Shown one piece after another: positions 34,775 to 42,674 of a DNA stretch of 48,743 bases. The notes under the pieces are model-generated. The model was not told the origin of the DNA. It made no database searches and saw only the letters and a program-made list of their open reading frames with translations. Each line of letters opens with the position of its first letter. Position 1 is the stretch's first letter. Origin of the DNA: UBA4582 sp047629195 (GTDB lineage Bacteria > Pseudomonadota > Gammaproteobacteria > Pseudomonadales > Azotimanducaceae); assembly GCA_047629195.1 (NCBI GenBank), contig JBLHWY010000026.1, forward strand, positions 1-48,743. Reading direction: 5' to 3'. Position numbers and translations under genes: made by a program.

Positions 34775-36768
34775 TAATTTTCCAGATACCAGGTCGAGGG
34801 ATGATAGGCTGGGGTCCATCGATTATCCCAGCCCCAGTATCCCTCTGGTGTTACGTTCTTCAGGCGGCTGCTCACGATCACTGGTTGTGGGGCTAAACCC
34901 ACCGTTCCGATAGTCCAGACATTTTCAGCGTTCGATTGTAGGATTAGCTTGCCAAGTTCTGTGACTCGCGCCTGATCGGTAGATTGAAACATTTCAACCC
35001 ACCAAGTTTGAAGCTGCTTAATAGCGGGGGGCGGTTCTTCACCACGAGTCCCTTCGCTTAGATGCCAGATCGACCAGTCATTCCAATGTGACTCTTCCCA
35101 GCCGATGTGCATCGGCACATGCCATTGGGGTTGGAATGGAAATAATATGTCCGTTGAGCGGTCCGCATGCCATGCCGTCATTTGCATGAGTCCGGCCATC
35201 GCGCGGCCGGCCTGAAGTGCTGCGTCAACTTCCTTTAAACGAAAATCGAGGCCGACTTCCCGCCAATAGGAAGTGACTAATTCAAGGCTGATCTGTTTAG
35301 GTGTTTCGAAGTTGATAAATTCGAGTGTGATCACCAATGGTTCGCCATTCTTGTACTCACGTAATCCGTCACCGTCTGTATCGATGAGTCCCATTTCGTC
35401 CAACCACTGCATCGCTTGTGCTTTGTCAAACTGAGTGTAGGCAGTTGCAAATTCGGGCTCAAAAAACCGTGAAGTAGGTATGACGGTCACTTGCCGGGGC
35501 ACACCTCGATTGAAATAAATAATACTGTTCATTTCCTCTCTGTCAATTGCAACAGAAAGTGCACGACGGAATCTAACGTCCTGAAAGACGTTTCTTAAGC
35601 GCTCATCTTTGATATTGAGGTTTGGCATTAAAACGACATCGCTAGCGTGAATCCGGCGCCAGACGTGAACGGAAATGCCTGAAGTTTTTTCCCCTAATTT
35701 GAACAGTGGAAAATCCTGTGTTTTTAGTTCAGACGCAGCAAAATCTACCTGTCCCGTCGCGGCTTTGGCAGCAAGTACATCTTGATTCGCAATAATCTCC
35801 GCTCGTACGCGATCAATGTAGGGTAGTTGGTTGCCTTTAGTATCGACTTTCCAATACCAAGGGTTACGCTCATATAGCTCTGCTGTCGGCGTTCGTTCCA
35901 CCAAATAGAAGGGCCGTAATGTGGGCGCAAGCGGTGGTGTGTTCCGCGTCCATAGCCGGATGGCATTAAAATATGCCATCCAACTGATGTATCCCTCATC
36001 CCTGATTAATTTAATTAGCTGCGTGCGGTCAGTGAATGCGGGGTGATACTGCTTCATATAGTGGGCTGGGAGAACAAAATAGTCTCCTAACTGGGCCAGA
36101 ACATTGATAATAAGAGGGAAGGGTTTTTGAAACTCAAATCGAAACTCCTCATCGCTGATACGAATAGCTTTGGAGTCTTTCCATTGCGGGAAGGGTATCG
36201 GGGTGAGTTCTTCATCCAACAATACGTGTTGGTGAAAGAAGATATAGTCGTCGGAAGTGAAAGGTTGACCGTCTGACCATCTGACGCCCTTCTTCAAGGT
36301 TAAAGTGATAGCTTTTGCGTCTTCATCAAACTGCCAGTGCTTAATGAGATTAGGCAATATATGTGCAGCGGTAGGGTCTGTGGTCAGTGGCGCTTCAACA
36401 TTATTGATTTTGTCCCAGTCGCTATCAAATATTCTAGCGGTGCCACCGTAACGGCCAATTTGGGTTAATGGTTCAACGACCACAGGATCAAAGGGTAGGC
36501 GCTCACGTAGCGGCGGTAACTCACCGGCTTCAACTCGGGTGGTCAGGATAGGTGATTCAAAAAATTGCTTAATGCTGAATTCCGAAGCAACTTTTGCTTT
36601 TTCATGCCAGCTTTCAGGCCATATGGTGGGATCAATTTCACTTGCGATTAACCGTGACGGGAGCGCGCCACAAACAAAAACGACAAGTACTGAGATCAAG
36701 ACGGAGCTAAGAATTGGCTCGCTACAGCATCTTTTTCTACTCTGAGTAAAGATACTCAATCTCATCAT
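34774..36768 (-). CDS. Extracellular solute-binding protein, family 5 (peptide-type ABC importer)
   Basis: The 664-residue periplasmic binding protein has a signal-type hydrophobic segment at about residues 20-42 and mature family 5 sequence: QIGRYGGTARIFDS, KHWQFDEDAKAITLTLKKGV then RWSDGQPFTSDDYIFF, and VRFRRALSVAIDREEMNSI. It should capture peptides or similar oligomers for the permease. At over 600 residues it is longer than DppA/OppA and closer to YejA-like and related large binding proteins. Its start (ATG 36768 or 36765) lies inside the last 30 bp of the upstream exported-protein gene, which argues for one operon. The ligand is unknown. Confidence 0.92.
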   Translation of the reverse strand: MMRLSIFTQSRKRCCSEPILSSVLISVLVVFVCGALPSRLIASEIDPTIWPESWHEKAKVASEFSIKQFFESPILTTRVEAGELPPLRERLPFDPVVVEPLTQIGRYGGTARIFDSDWDKINNVEAPLTTDPTAAHILPNLIKHWQFDEDAKAITLTLKKGVRWSDGQPFTSDDYIFFHQHVLLDEELTPIPFPQWKDSKAIRISDEEFRFEFQKPFPLIINVLAQLGDYFVLPAHYMKQYHPAFTDRTQLIKLIRDEGYISWMAYFNAIRLWTRNTPPLAPTLRPFYLVERTPTAELYERNPWYWKVDTKGNQLPYIDRVRAEIIANQDVLAAKAATGQVDFAASELKTQDFPLFKLGEKTSGISVHVWRRIHASDVVLMPNLNIKDERLRNVFQDVRFRRALSVAIDREEMNSIIYFNRGVPRQVTVIPTSRFFEPEFATAYTQFDKAQAMQWLDEMGLIDTDGDGLREYKNGEPLVITLEFINFETPKQISLELVTSYWREVGLDFRLKEVDAALQAGRAMAGLMQMTAWHADRSTDILFPFQPQWHVPMHIGWEESHWNDWSIWHLSEGTRGEEPPPAIKQLQTWWVEMFQSTDQARVTELGKLILQSNAENVWTIGTVGLAPQPVIVSSRLKNVTPEGYWGWDNRWTPAYHPSTWYLEN

Positions 36769-37228
36769 TGACGAATGTATATCTGGGATGCTTATACCAA
36801 CCGTAGAGGAGAGAGCTTCGCGGCTCTTTGTGAATTTTGGTGCGAAACACTTTTAGTTCGCCGGCTTCTTCTCGTAGCCAAAAATCGATATCATAAATTT
36901 TGTCTGTTTCGCCTTTGACATGAAAATCTGTACAAGCGAAGTAAATGCCACCATCGACCTGGCGAACCGGGTCGTGAACCTGGTCGAATTTTAGTGTTAG
37001 ATCTTCTTCTGTGATTTCATCTCGAATGTGAAAGTCACCGGACATATCTATGGTCGCCGCTACATGTTTGTGCATAGCGGCTTTTATATCTTCGACATAG
37101 AATTGTTGCGGTGGCATGTTTTTTGCCGCTGACTCGGCGTTTGATGCCGCAGGCAAGGCAAGCAGCCACAGAATCATTAGCGGTATAAACGCTTTTCTGA
37201 CATTGGAACTATATTGGTCAAACAACAT
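36737..37228 (-). CDS. Small exported protein of unknown function
   Basis: The 163-residue protein has a clear Sec signal peptide (about residues 10-31, AFIPLMILWLLALPAASNA, cleavage after AxA). The mature part has VEDIKAAMHKHVAATID, DLTLKFDQVHDPVRQVDGG and a YDIDFWLREEAGELKVF strand pair, suggesting a small beta-rich periplasmic domain. I do not recognise a characterised family. The gene overlaps the binding-protein start by about 30 bp and lies 22 bp after the repeat-protein gene, so it links the two in one transcript and may be an accessory to the importer or to the repeat protein. Confidence 0.75.
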   Translation of the reverse strand: MLFDQYSSNVRKAFIPLMILWLLALPAASNAESAAKNMPPQQFYVEDIKAAMHKHVAATIDMSGDFHIRDEITEEDLTLKFDQVHDPVRQVDGGIYFACTDFHVKGETDKIYDIDFWLREEAGELKVFRTKIHKEPRSSLLYGWYKHPRYTFVNDEIEYLYSE

Positions 37229-37250
37229 AAAACGTTACAACTGTGCGCGG

Positions 37251-37520
37251 CTACTTTTTAGATTTTGCTGCGTCGCCGGCATGTTCTTTAGATTTTGCTG
37301 CGTCGCCGGCATGTTCTTTAGATTTTGCTGCGTCGCCGGCATGTTCTTTAGATTTTGCTGCGTCGCCGGCGTGTTCTTTAGATTTTGCTGCGTCGCCGGC
37401 ATGTTCTTTAGATTTTGCTGCGTCGCCGGCATGTTCTTTAGATTTTGCTGCGTCACCCGCGTGTTCCGCTGCAAAGGCCATCCAGGGTACAAAAAGTAGG
37501 ATCAGGGCTAACTTCTTCAT
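37251..37520 (-). CDS. Secreted protein of seven EHAGDAAKSK decapeptide repeats
   Basis: The 89-residue protein consists of a signal peptide, MKKLALILLFVPWMAFA, and a mature part that is only seven copies of EHAGDAAKSK, the last ending K. The start is ATG 37520; a longer in-frame start at 37580 would put 20 polar residues before the signal peptide. The mature sequence is Ala-, Lys-, Glu- and His-rich with one His per repeat, so it should be helical or disordered, soluble and periplasmic. His-rich small repeat proteins can bind metal (SmbP is an example), but that is only an analogy. It lies 40 bp downstream of the hydroxylase gene and 22 bp upstream of the exported-protein gene. Confidence 0.75.
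   Translation of the reverse strand: MKKLALILLFVPWMAFAAEHAGDAAKSKEHAGDAAKSKEHAGDAAKSKEHAGDAAKSKEHAGDAAKSKEHAGDAAKSKEHAGDAAKSKK
37261..37470. repeat. Seven-unit 30-bp tandem repeat array (coding)
   Basis: Seven contiguous 30-bp units, each starting gattttgctgcgtcgccggc, run through the whole mature region of the repeat protein. Six units are identical except for one atgttc/gtgttc change in unit four; the terminal unit (37441-37470) has a few further changes. Because 30 is a multiple of three, both strands stay open in several frames. Confidence 0.97.
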
Positions 37521-37560
37521 GTTTTCTCCAGGTTGGGCAATCTGATGCTGCCCATTTAGT

Positions 37561-38382
37561 TTAATCTCGGGGTCGTTCACTGAGGTGCAAGTTACTCGTT
37601 TTAAAGGGTTCTAGCAACAATTGAGTCATAGACAGCACTAAATCTCGTCCCTCGGGCAGTCCCAACGGCATATCAACGATTTCTAATCGTGTTAAGTGCC
37701 ATGCTTTGGTGCGAAAGAGGGAATCCCAGAAACTGAATATGGTCGAAAAGTTGCGATCACCGTAGTCTCTTTCAACCAAATGATGCAGCGTATGGAATCG
37801 CGGCGTGACAATAAACTTTGAAACTTTTTGTTCGATCCGTTCTGGTAAGTCAACATTGCTATGGTGCATTTGAGCGCAGATACTGACGCTGATTTCAAAT
37901 AAGAACCAGGCGATCGCTGACGGTCCCCAAATCACGATCCAGACTGCTTTAACACCTGATGAAATTAGCAGCTCGCCTGGATGAAAACGCAACGCAGTAA
38001 AAATATCCAGATCATTGTCGCTATGATGCGCCTTGTGAAAGCGCCAGAGCAAAGGAATTCTGTGATTTGCCCGGTGCCAAAAATAGTCAAAAAGATCGAG
38101 CACCATAATTGATATGAGGAATTCTGGCCAACCTCTTAAACCTAACCATCTAGCTATTCCCCACCCCATTTGTTCGACATAGACAATCCACAGAAGTAGT
38201 GGCACATATACCAGCATTCTCACAAAGACGGTGTTGAGGGCCGCGACACTCAAATGTAACAGGATACGTCGATTGCGCGAGGCGGTTTTAGTTCGAAATG
38301 CGAAAAATTGTTCGAGTGATATCCAGAGAAACAGTCCAAATAGAAATGCAACTAGACGTCCGGTATCTAGGTCGATATTCAT
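37561..38382 (-). CDS. Sterol desaturase / fatty acid hydroxylase superfamily membrane enzyme
   Basis: The 273-residue integral membrane protein has the diiron His boxes of the superfamily: HRANH at 103-107, HKAHH at 116-120, and HTLHH at 197-201, plus His173/His174. There are about four hydrophobic segments. Family members hydroxylate or desaturate sterols, fatty acids, carotenoids, or ether lipids using oxygen at the membrane. Substrate cannot be read. It heads the minus-strand run that continues through the repeat protein, exported protein and importer, with small gaps. Confidence 0.9.
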   Translation of the reverse strand: MNIDLDTGRLVAFLFGLFLWISLEQFFAFRTKTASRNRRILLHLSVAALNTVFVRMLVYVPLLLWIVYVEQMGWGIARWLGLRGWPEFLISIMVLDLFDYFWHRANHRIPLLWRFHKAHHSDNDLDIFTALRFHPGELLISSGVKAVWIVIWGPSAIAWFLFEISVSICAQMHHSNVDLPERIEQKVSKFIVTPRFHTLHHLVERDYGDRNFSTIFSFWDSLFRTKAWHLTRLEIVDMPLGLPEGRDLVLSMTQLLLEPFKTSNLHLSERPRD

Positions 38383-38560
38383 ATGAGCTTATGGAAAGAA
38401 ATCAACATGAGGCTTGTGTTTGATAAGTATCGACTGCAGTCTATGTCCGATGGCGCAACTGGACAAGTTTTTAAGTGCAAGTAGCACTTCCTACTAATTC
38501 GAAGCATTTTTACGCAGTTGCCAAAACCAAAAAGCACGAAAACAAAAAAGAGTAGTCAGC

Positions 38561-38968
38561 ATGACTAAACAAGGCGAAATTAAAGCATTGATGGAAAGGG
38601 TTGGAGCGACCTTCTCGGACCTTGATTTTGAGGGGTGGCTCAATTGTTTTCATTCTACCCATACCTTCGTCCACGCTACTGTATTCTCCTCTTCATCTTT
38701 TGAAGAGAGCAAAGCCGCGTTATCTCCCATATTTAAGAATATGAAATCACGTGGTTTGAAGCGTACGGATTTGGACGTATGCAATATAAAAATGCTAACT
38801 GAGACTACGGCGATTGTTAGCACAGTCTGGTCACGGATCGATGCTGAAGAAAACCTGATGGAGCAACTTGGTGCCACCTATCTTGTCATTTTTGAACAAA
38901 ACGAATGGAAGGTGGCGTTAGTTACGGGGCATGGCCCGGATGTGATTGTTGTGAGTGCTGAGCCTTAA
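38561..38968 (+). CDS. SnoaL/NTF2-like fold protein
   Basis: The 135-residue single-domain protein starts with a helix (KALMERVGATFSDLDFEGWL), followed by a strand-rich half containing HTFVHATVF and a C-terminal YLVIFEQNEWKVALVTGHGPD. This is the NTF2-like/ketosteroid-isomerase fold pattern, found in steroid isomerases, polyketide cyclases and many uncharacterised proteins. The catalytic Asp/Tyr set is not recognisable. It converges with the LLM oxidoreductase gene, 23 bp away. Confidence 0.7.
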   Translation: MTKQGEIKALMERVGATFSDLDFEGWLNCFHSTHTFVHATVFSSSSFEESKAALSPIFKNMKSRGLKRTDLDVCNIKMLTETTAIVSTVWSRIDAEENLMEQLGATYLVIFEQNEWKVALVTGHGPDVIVVSAEP

Positions 38969-38991
38969 GTTGATATCGTCTTTTGGGCCCA

Positions 38992-40002
38992 TCATCTTTG
39001 GCCGAGATCAGCTTTAAGGCGGGGCACAACTTGAGTAAAAAGCCGCTCTAGACTGTCACCCATCTGTTCTGCTCTGAGACCAGGAGGTACCGCCATTGTG
39101 ACAATGTCCGTGATGCCAAATTCACCAATGAACGCCTTCAGTTCAGCGACACAGTGGTCTACATCTCCAACTATCCAGGTTTGAGGTACGGGTTCGCCCC
39201 GTTCACCAAAACCTTCACCGCTTTCTTTAAAAAAGCGATTATAGAGCTCCATTCGATATTTTTCTGCGGCCCTTACGACTGGCCAGTCAGCCGATTTGTC
39301 GTCAGTGACCAAAATGCTGCGAATAATTCCTACACGTTTGTCGATGGTTTTTCGACCGCTGCTTTCAAGCGCATCAACCCAGGGCTCAAAAGATTGTTTT
39401 CGCAACCCCTGAGGTAAAAAATGGGTGTCGTAATGTGCCGCACGCAATGCACCTGCCTCCGACATCGCTGCGATCCATAGAGGAGGTCCACCAGCCTGCA
39501 TGTATCCAGGCGTGATCTTTACGTCTTCAAATTGATATCGTTTGCCGTGGTAACTGAAGCGCTCTCCTGTGAAGCATCGCTGCAAAACCTCTATACCTTC
39601 GTTCATTAATGACACGCGTCGACTGGGTGGGAACCCAAAGCCACGAAATTCGTGGGGCGCATAGCCCATACCAAGCCCTACTTCGACCCGGCCGCCACTG
39701 ATGTTGTCCAGTACGGCTAGATCTTCAGCTAATCGAATCGGGTGATTAAAGGGCATCAGACAAATATCGGTACCGAAGCAAACGTTGCTGGTGACCGATG
39801 CCATCGCGCCTGCCACAGGCACCCAACTTGGTAGGTAGCCATCATCGACAAAGTGGTGCTCGGTAAACCAAACCAAATCTGCGCCAATCTTATCCAGCCA
39901 TTGCACTTGTTCCAGAATTTCTGCATACAAATGAGCGTCGCTGACACCTGAGTCGGGTGGGTTACGGAAGTCATAGCTGACACCGATTCTTAGTTTTGGC
40001 AT
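38992..40002 (-). CDS. Luciferase-like (LLM class) flavin-dependent oxidoreductase
   Basis: The 336-residue protein has the bacterial-luciferase TIM-barrel motifs: WFTEHHFVDDGYLPS, CFGTDICLMPFNHPIRLAEDLA, VLDNISGGRVEVGLGMGYAP then EFRGFG, and PPLWIAAMSEAGALRAA. Such enzymes use reduced FMN (or F420) and oxygen to oxidise aldehydes, ketones or sulfonates, or act as reductases. The first gene of the run is preceded by an AAGGA ribosome binding site. Unlike the LLM gene at 7554-8366, it is of the larger luciferase-type subgroup. It is encoded 159 bp downstream of the CoA-transferase on the same strand. Confidence 0.88.
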   Translation of the reverse strand: MPKLRIGVSYDFRNPPDSGVSDAHLYAEILEQVQWLDKIGADLVWFTEHHFVDDGYLPSWVPVAGAMASVTSNVCFGTDICLMPFNHPIRLAEDLAVLDNISGGRVEVGLGMGYAPHEFRGFGFPPSRRVSLMNEGIEVLQRCFTGERFSYHGKRYQFEDVKITPGYMQAGGPPLWIAAMSEAGALRAAHYDTHFLPQGLRKQSFEPWVDALESSGRKTIDKRVGIIRSILVTDDKSADWPVVRAAEKYRMELYNRFFKESGEGFGERGEPVPQTWIVGDVDHCVAELKAFIGEFGITDIVTMAVPPGLRAEQMGDSLERLFTQVVPRLKADLGQR

Positions 40003-40031
40003 TTGTCCTTCTCACTAATTACTTTTTATGA

Positions 40032-40184
40032 ATGGCGCTGTTTCGTGACTGTACCGTCTTTTTCATGTTGCTGAACGTTAGAGCCGTTGGAGCTATTTCT
40101 GCGGCATTTTTTGTGTCAATTACTTTGTTAGGAGCAACTCAAGCCGCAGTTTTAGCCAGTTTTATTCAGGCTGAGACCAAATAA
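40032..40184 (+). CDS. Possible 50-residue hydrophobic peptide, weakly supported
   Basis: An ATG-started open frame in the gap between the LLM and CoA-transferase genes encodes about 50 residues with a strongly hydrophobic core (ISAAFFVSITLLGATQAAVL). It runs 23 bp into the antisense 3' end of the CoA-transferase. It reads like a small membrane peptide or signal peptide, but there is no Shine-Dalgarno, and chance cannot be excluded at this length. Confidence 0.2.
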   Translation: MALFRDCTVFFMLLNVRAVGAISAAFFVSITLLGATQAAVLASFIQAETK

Positions 40185-42549
40185 CCCCGTCATCTAATAG
40201 TCGATCAATATCCGCATCCGTGTAACCATGCGACGCCAATAGACTGCTATTGTGTTGCCCTGCAAACGGTGGCGGTGCAAGTGTTGGTTGCGCGCCATCA
40301 AAAGTCACACCGGCGGCATGTCGTTGGTACTTTCCCCATCGTGGATGGGTGACAGCTTGGGTTAAAGATGTTTCGCGTACTTGGTCGCTGGTTAGCCAAA
40401 AGTCAGCGGGTGATACCTCGTCTGCTCTGACACAAGCTATTCCCTTGCTTACAAATCTGGCTTGCCATATATCTGCGGTTTCTTTAACGAATAGTGCTGC
40501 TAACAGCTCGCCTAGCGCGTCGTTGTTTAGTGTGAGCAAATCAGGGCATGTGATGTCGAGAGACTCAAGCGTTTCCCGAAACAGTGTTTTTTCATGATTA
40601 TGAATCAGTGCGAGAAATATCCATTGCTTGTCTGCACAGGGATACAAACGGTAGCTCGAAGACAGGCCGTGTCCTAATTCATCCAGCATCGGTCGTGGTG
40701 CTTTGCCAGGGTATTTCACAAAATCATCAAAATTGGCCCAGGCATTTGCGCCAAACATATCCATCAGTACTTGTTGACCCATGCCCGTACGTTGGCGTGC
40801 AACGAGACCCAGCATGACGGAGGTTTGTACCGCCATGGCAGTATTAGGATCAGGATTGACTTCATTGGCGCGCATCATTCTGCGGGTCCAGAGCTTTAGG
40901 TTTTCTATATCCTGAAGTTCCTCAGGCACTCTTCCGCCCATTTGATACATTACACCACCCATCGCTGCACCGGGTATTGGGTGAGTGCTGGGCCGCTGCG
41001 AGCCGGGTCCATCGGGGCCGTAGCCGTTACTTTGTAAATAAATGAGTCTTGGGTTAATCGCGGCGACCTGCTCATAACCAAACCCAAGCCGTTCTGGTAC
41101 TCCGGGTCGATAGTTATGAATGAGTACGTCGGCATTCTTCACCAAGTCGAGTACGATTTGTCTGCCGGCTTCGGACTTTAAGTTGACGCTGATGCTTTGT
41201 TTGCCTGCGTTAACCCTGGCAGATCCGATGCCTTTTGCTAATCCTCGATAGGGGTCGCCGCCGATCTGTTCAATCTTAGTGACTTGCGCGCCCATGTCAG
41301 ATAAAAAACAGGCACCCAGAGGTGCGGCAATAATCGTTGCAATCTCTACTATTTTGATTCCCGCTAAGGGCAGCGCCTCATTCGAAGTTGTTGGCGTTTT
41401 GCGCGGTGATTTTTTCCAGGCTATCGCAGCATTCTCGCCGCTCGATATCGGTTGCCCAGGAATGCCTGGCGTTTTAGTGAGCCGCGCGATTGTACCTAAC
41501 TGCGTGCTACCATCGGTTGTGGTCATTGCGTGGTCGTTCGCAACAATGTCCGGGTCGATTAACGCTTGCTGGGTTGTCTGATAAGTGGTGGCAACAACCC
41601 CGCCGTTTTCAATACAATCGTTAATCCAATCGGCTGCGGGCCTTTCTTGAATTCTGAGTAACATGCGCTCTCGAAACGCTTCGTGTTTCTCCTGCGGCAG
41701 AGTCATTTGTGCCTGATTCCAATCGGGATCGGCAATGACGTCGATAAGATCTGTTACCATCAGAAAATTATCAAACAGATGTGGCAGTAGATTGCCAAAT
41801 TGTAACCATTTACCATCACCTGCTTGCGCGGGATGGTAGTAGAGGCTAGGCATGGGTGGTTCGTTGCTGGGTCCGGCGCCGTACACGTTACCGAGTAAAG
41901 CCTCAAACTGACGCCCAATCATCGGGCCCTGTTCATAGGGTAGCAATCCTTGTAGCAGGCTCGTTTCAACCAATCTGCCTTTTCCTGTCTCGTCTCGCTG
42001 TAAAATAGCAGCCAAGATGCCTGAAGTCGCAAATTGAGAGCAGGCATAGGTTGCAACCTGAAGAGCAGAAAAAACCGGGCCATCTCGATCAACAATCCCC
42101 GCGAAAGTGTTCATTCTTCCGGCGAGGGCAGCGGCGACGTGTTCATAGCCAGGGAGGTTGGCAAGTGGTCCGCTGCTGCCGAAACCTGTGATGTGGCAGA
42201 AGATAAGGTGGGGGTGACGTGCCTCGACTGACTTGAAATCCAGCGATTTTCTTTTAAGTGCGTCTGGTCGCCAGTTGCTAACCAAGACGTCTGCACCGGC
42301 ACAAAGAGACTCGAAGGCTTCGCAGTCCTCGGTGTTATTCAGGTCCAATGAAATTTGTTTTTTTCCTCTATTCCACATAGGCGCAGAAGGCGAATCGGCG
42401 AGTGGGTCAGCTTCACCTGATCGGTTGACAACCAAGACCTCTGCGCCAAAATCCGCAAGTATCATGGTTGAGAGCCCAGCCGCAGGTCCACGGCTGAGAT
42501 CTAGAATTCGAAGTCCGGATAAAGGGCTGTTCATATCTATGTCACGCAT
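40162..42549 (-). CDS. Tandem CaiB/BaiF (class III) CoA-transferase
   Basis: The 795-residue protein consists of two class III CoA-transferase halves. Residues 9-360 include GLRILDLSRGPAAGLSTMI, then LADFGAEVLV, DVLVSNWRPDALKR and GKGRLVETSLLQ; residues 395-790 repeat this as GIKIVEIATIIAAPLGACF, DMGAQVTKIE, DVLIHNYRPGVPERLGFGYE and GQQVLMDMFGANAWANFDDF. Class III enzymes move CoA between acyl groups or racemise 2-methylacyl-CoA, with a catalytic Asp in the V-D-x-S/N motif. Here that position is Glu195 in the first half and Leu595 in the second, with Asp597 two residues on. The gene sits after the acyl-CoA synthetase gene, 125 bp away. Confidence 0.92.
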   Translation of the reverse strand: MRDIDMNSPLSGLRILDLSRGPAAGLSTMILADFGAEVLVVNRSGEADPLADSPSAPMWNRGKKQISLDLNNTEDCEAFESLCAGADVLVSNWRPDALKRKSLDFKSVEARHPHLIFCHITGFGSSGPLANLPGYEHVAAALAGRMNTFAGIVDRDGPVFSALQVATYACSQFATSGILAAILQRDETGKGRLVETSLLQGLLPYEQGPMIGRQFEALLGNVYGAGPSNEPPMPSLYYHPAQAGDGKWLQFGNLLPHLFDNFLMVTDLIDVIADPDWNQAQMTLPQEKHEAFRERMLLRIQERPAADWINDCIENGGVVATTYQTTQQALIDPDIVANDHAMTTTDGSTQLGTIARLTKTPGIPGQPISSGENAAIAWKKSPRKTPTTSNEALPLAGIKIVEIATIIAAPLGACFLSDMGAQVTKIEQIGGDPYRGLAKGIGSARVNAGKQSISVNLKSEAGRQIVLDLVKNADVLIHNYRPGVPERLGFGYEQVAAINPRLIYLQSNGYGPDGPGSQRPSTHPIPGAAMGGVMYQMGGRVPEELQDIENLKLWTRRMMRANEVNPDPNTAMAVQTSVMLGLVARQRTGMGQQVLMDMFGANAWANFDDFVKYPGKAPRPMLDELGHGLSSSYRLYPCADKQWIFLALIHNHEKTLFRETLESLDITCPDLLTLNNDALGELLAALFVKETADIWQARFVSKGIACVRADEVSPADFWLTSDQVRETSLTQAVTHPRWGKYQRHAAGVTFDGAQPTLAPPPFAGQHNSSLLASHGYTDADIDRLLDDGVIWSQPE

Positions 42550-42674
42550 TTAATAGAGGAGCGACGAGTATGTCATAACCAATGAATTTATGACCAGACG
42601 TGAATTGTACTTATGCGGAAAACGACGCAGACGATAAAAAACGATAGCAGTAAACGGTCACCTGGGTTCTAAGG

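Noticed and set aside
37261..37470. CRISPR array from the regularly repeated 30-bp sequence
   Set aside because: The units are directly adjacent with no unique spacers, no leader and no cas genes; it is a coding tandem repeat.
37116..37545. Long open frames on the plus strand and a third frame of the minus strand across the 30-bp repeat array
   Set aside because: They exist only because the repeat unit is a multiple of three and lacks stops. Only the minus-strand frame with a proper signal peptide at 37520 is protein-like.
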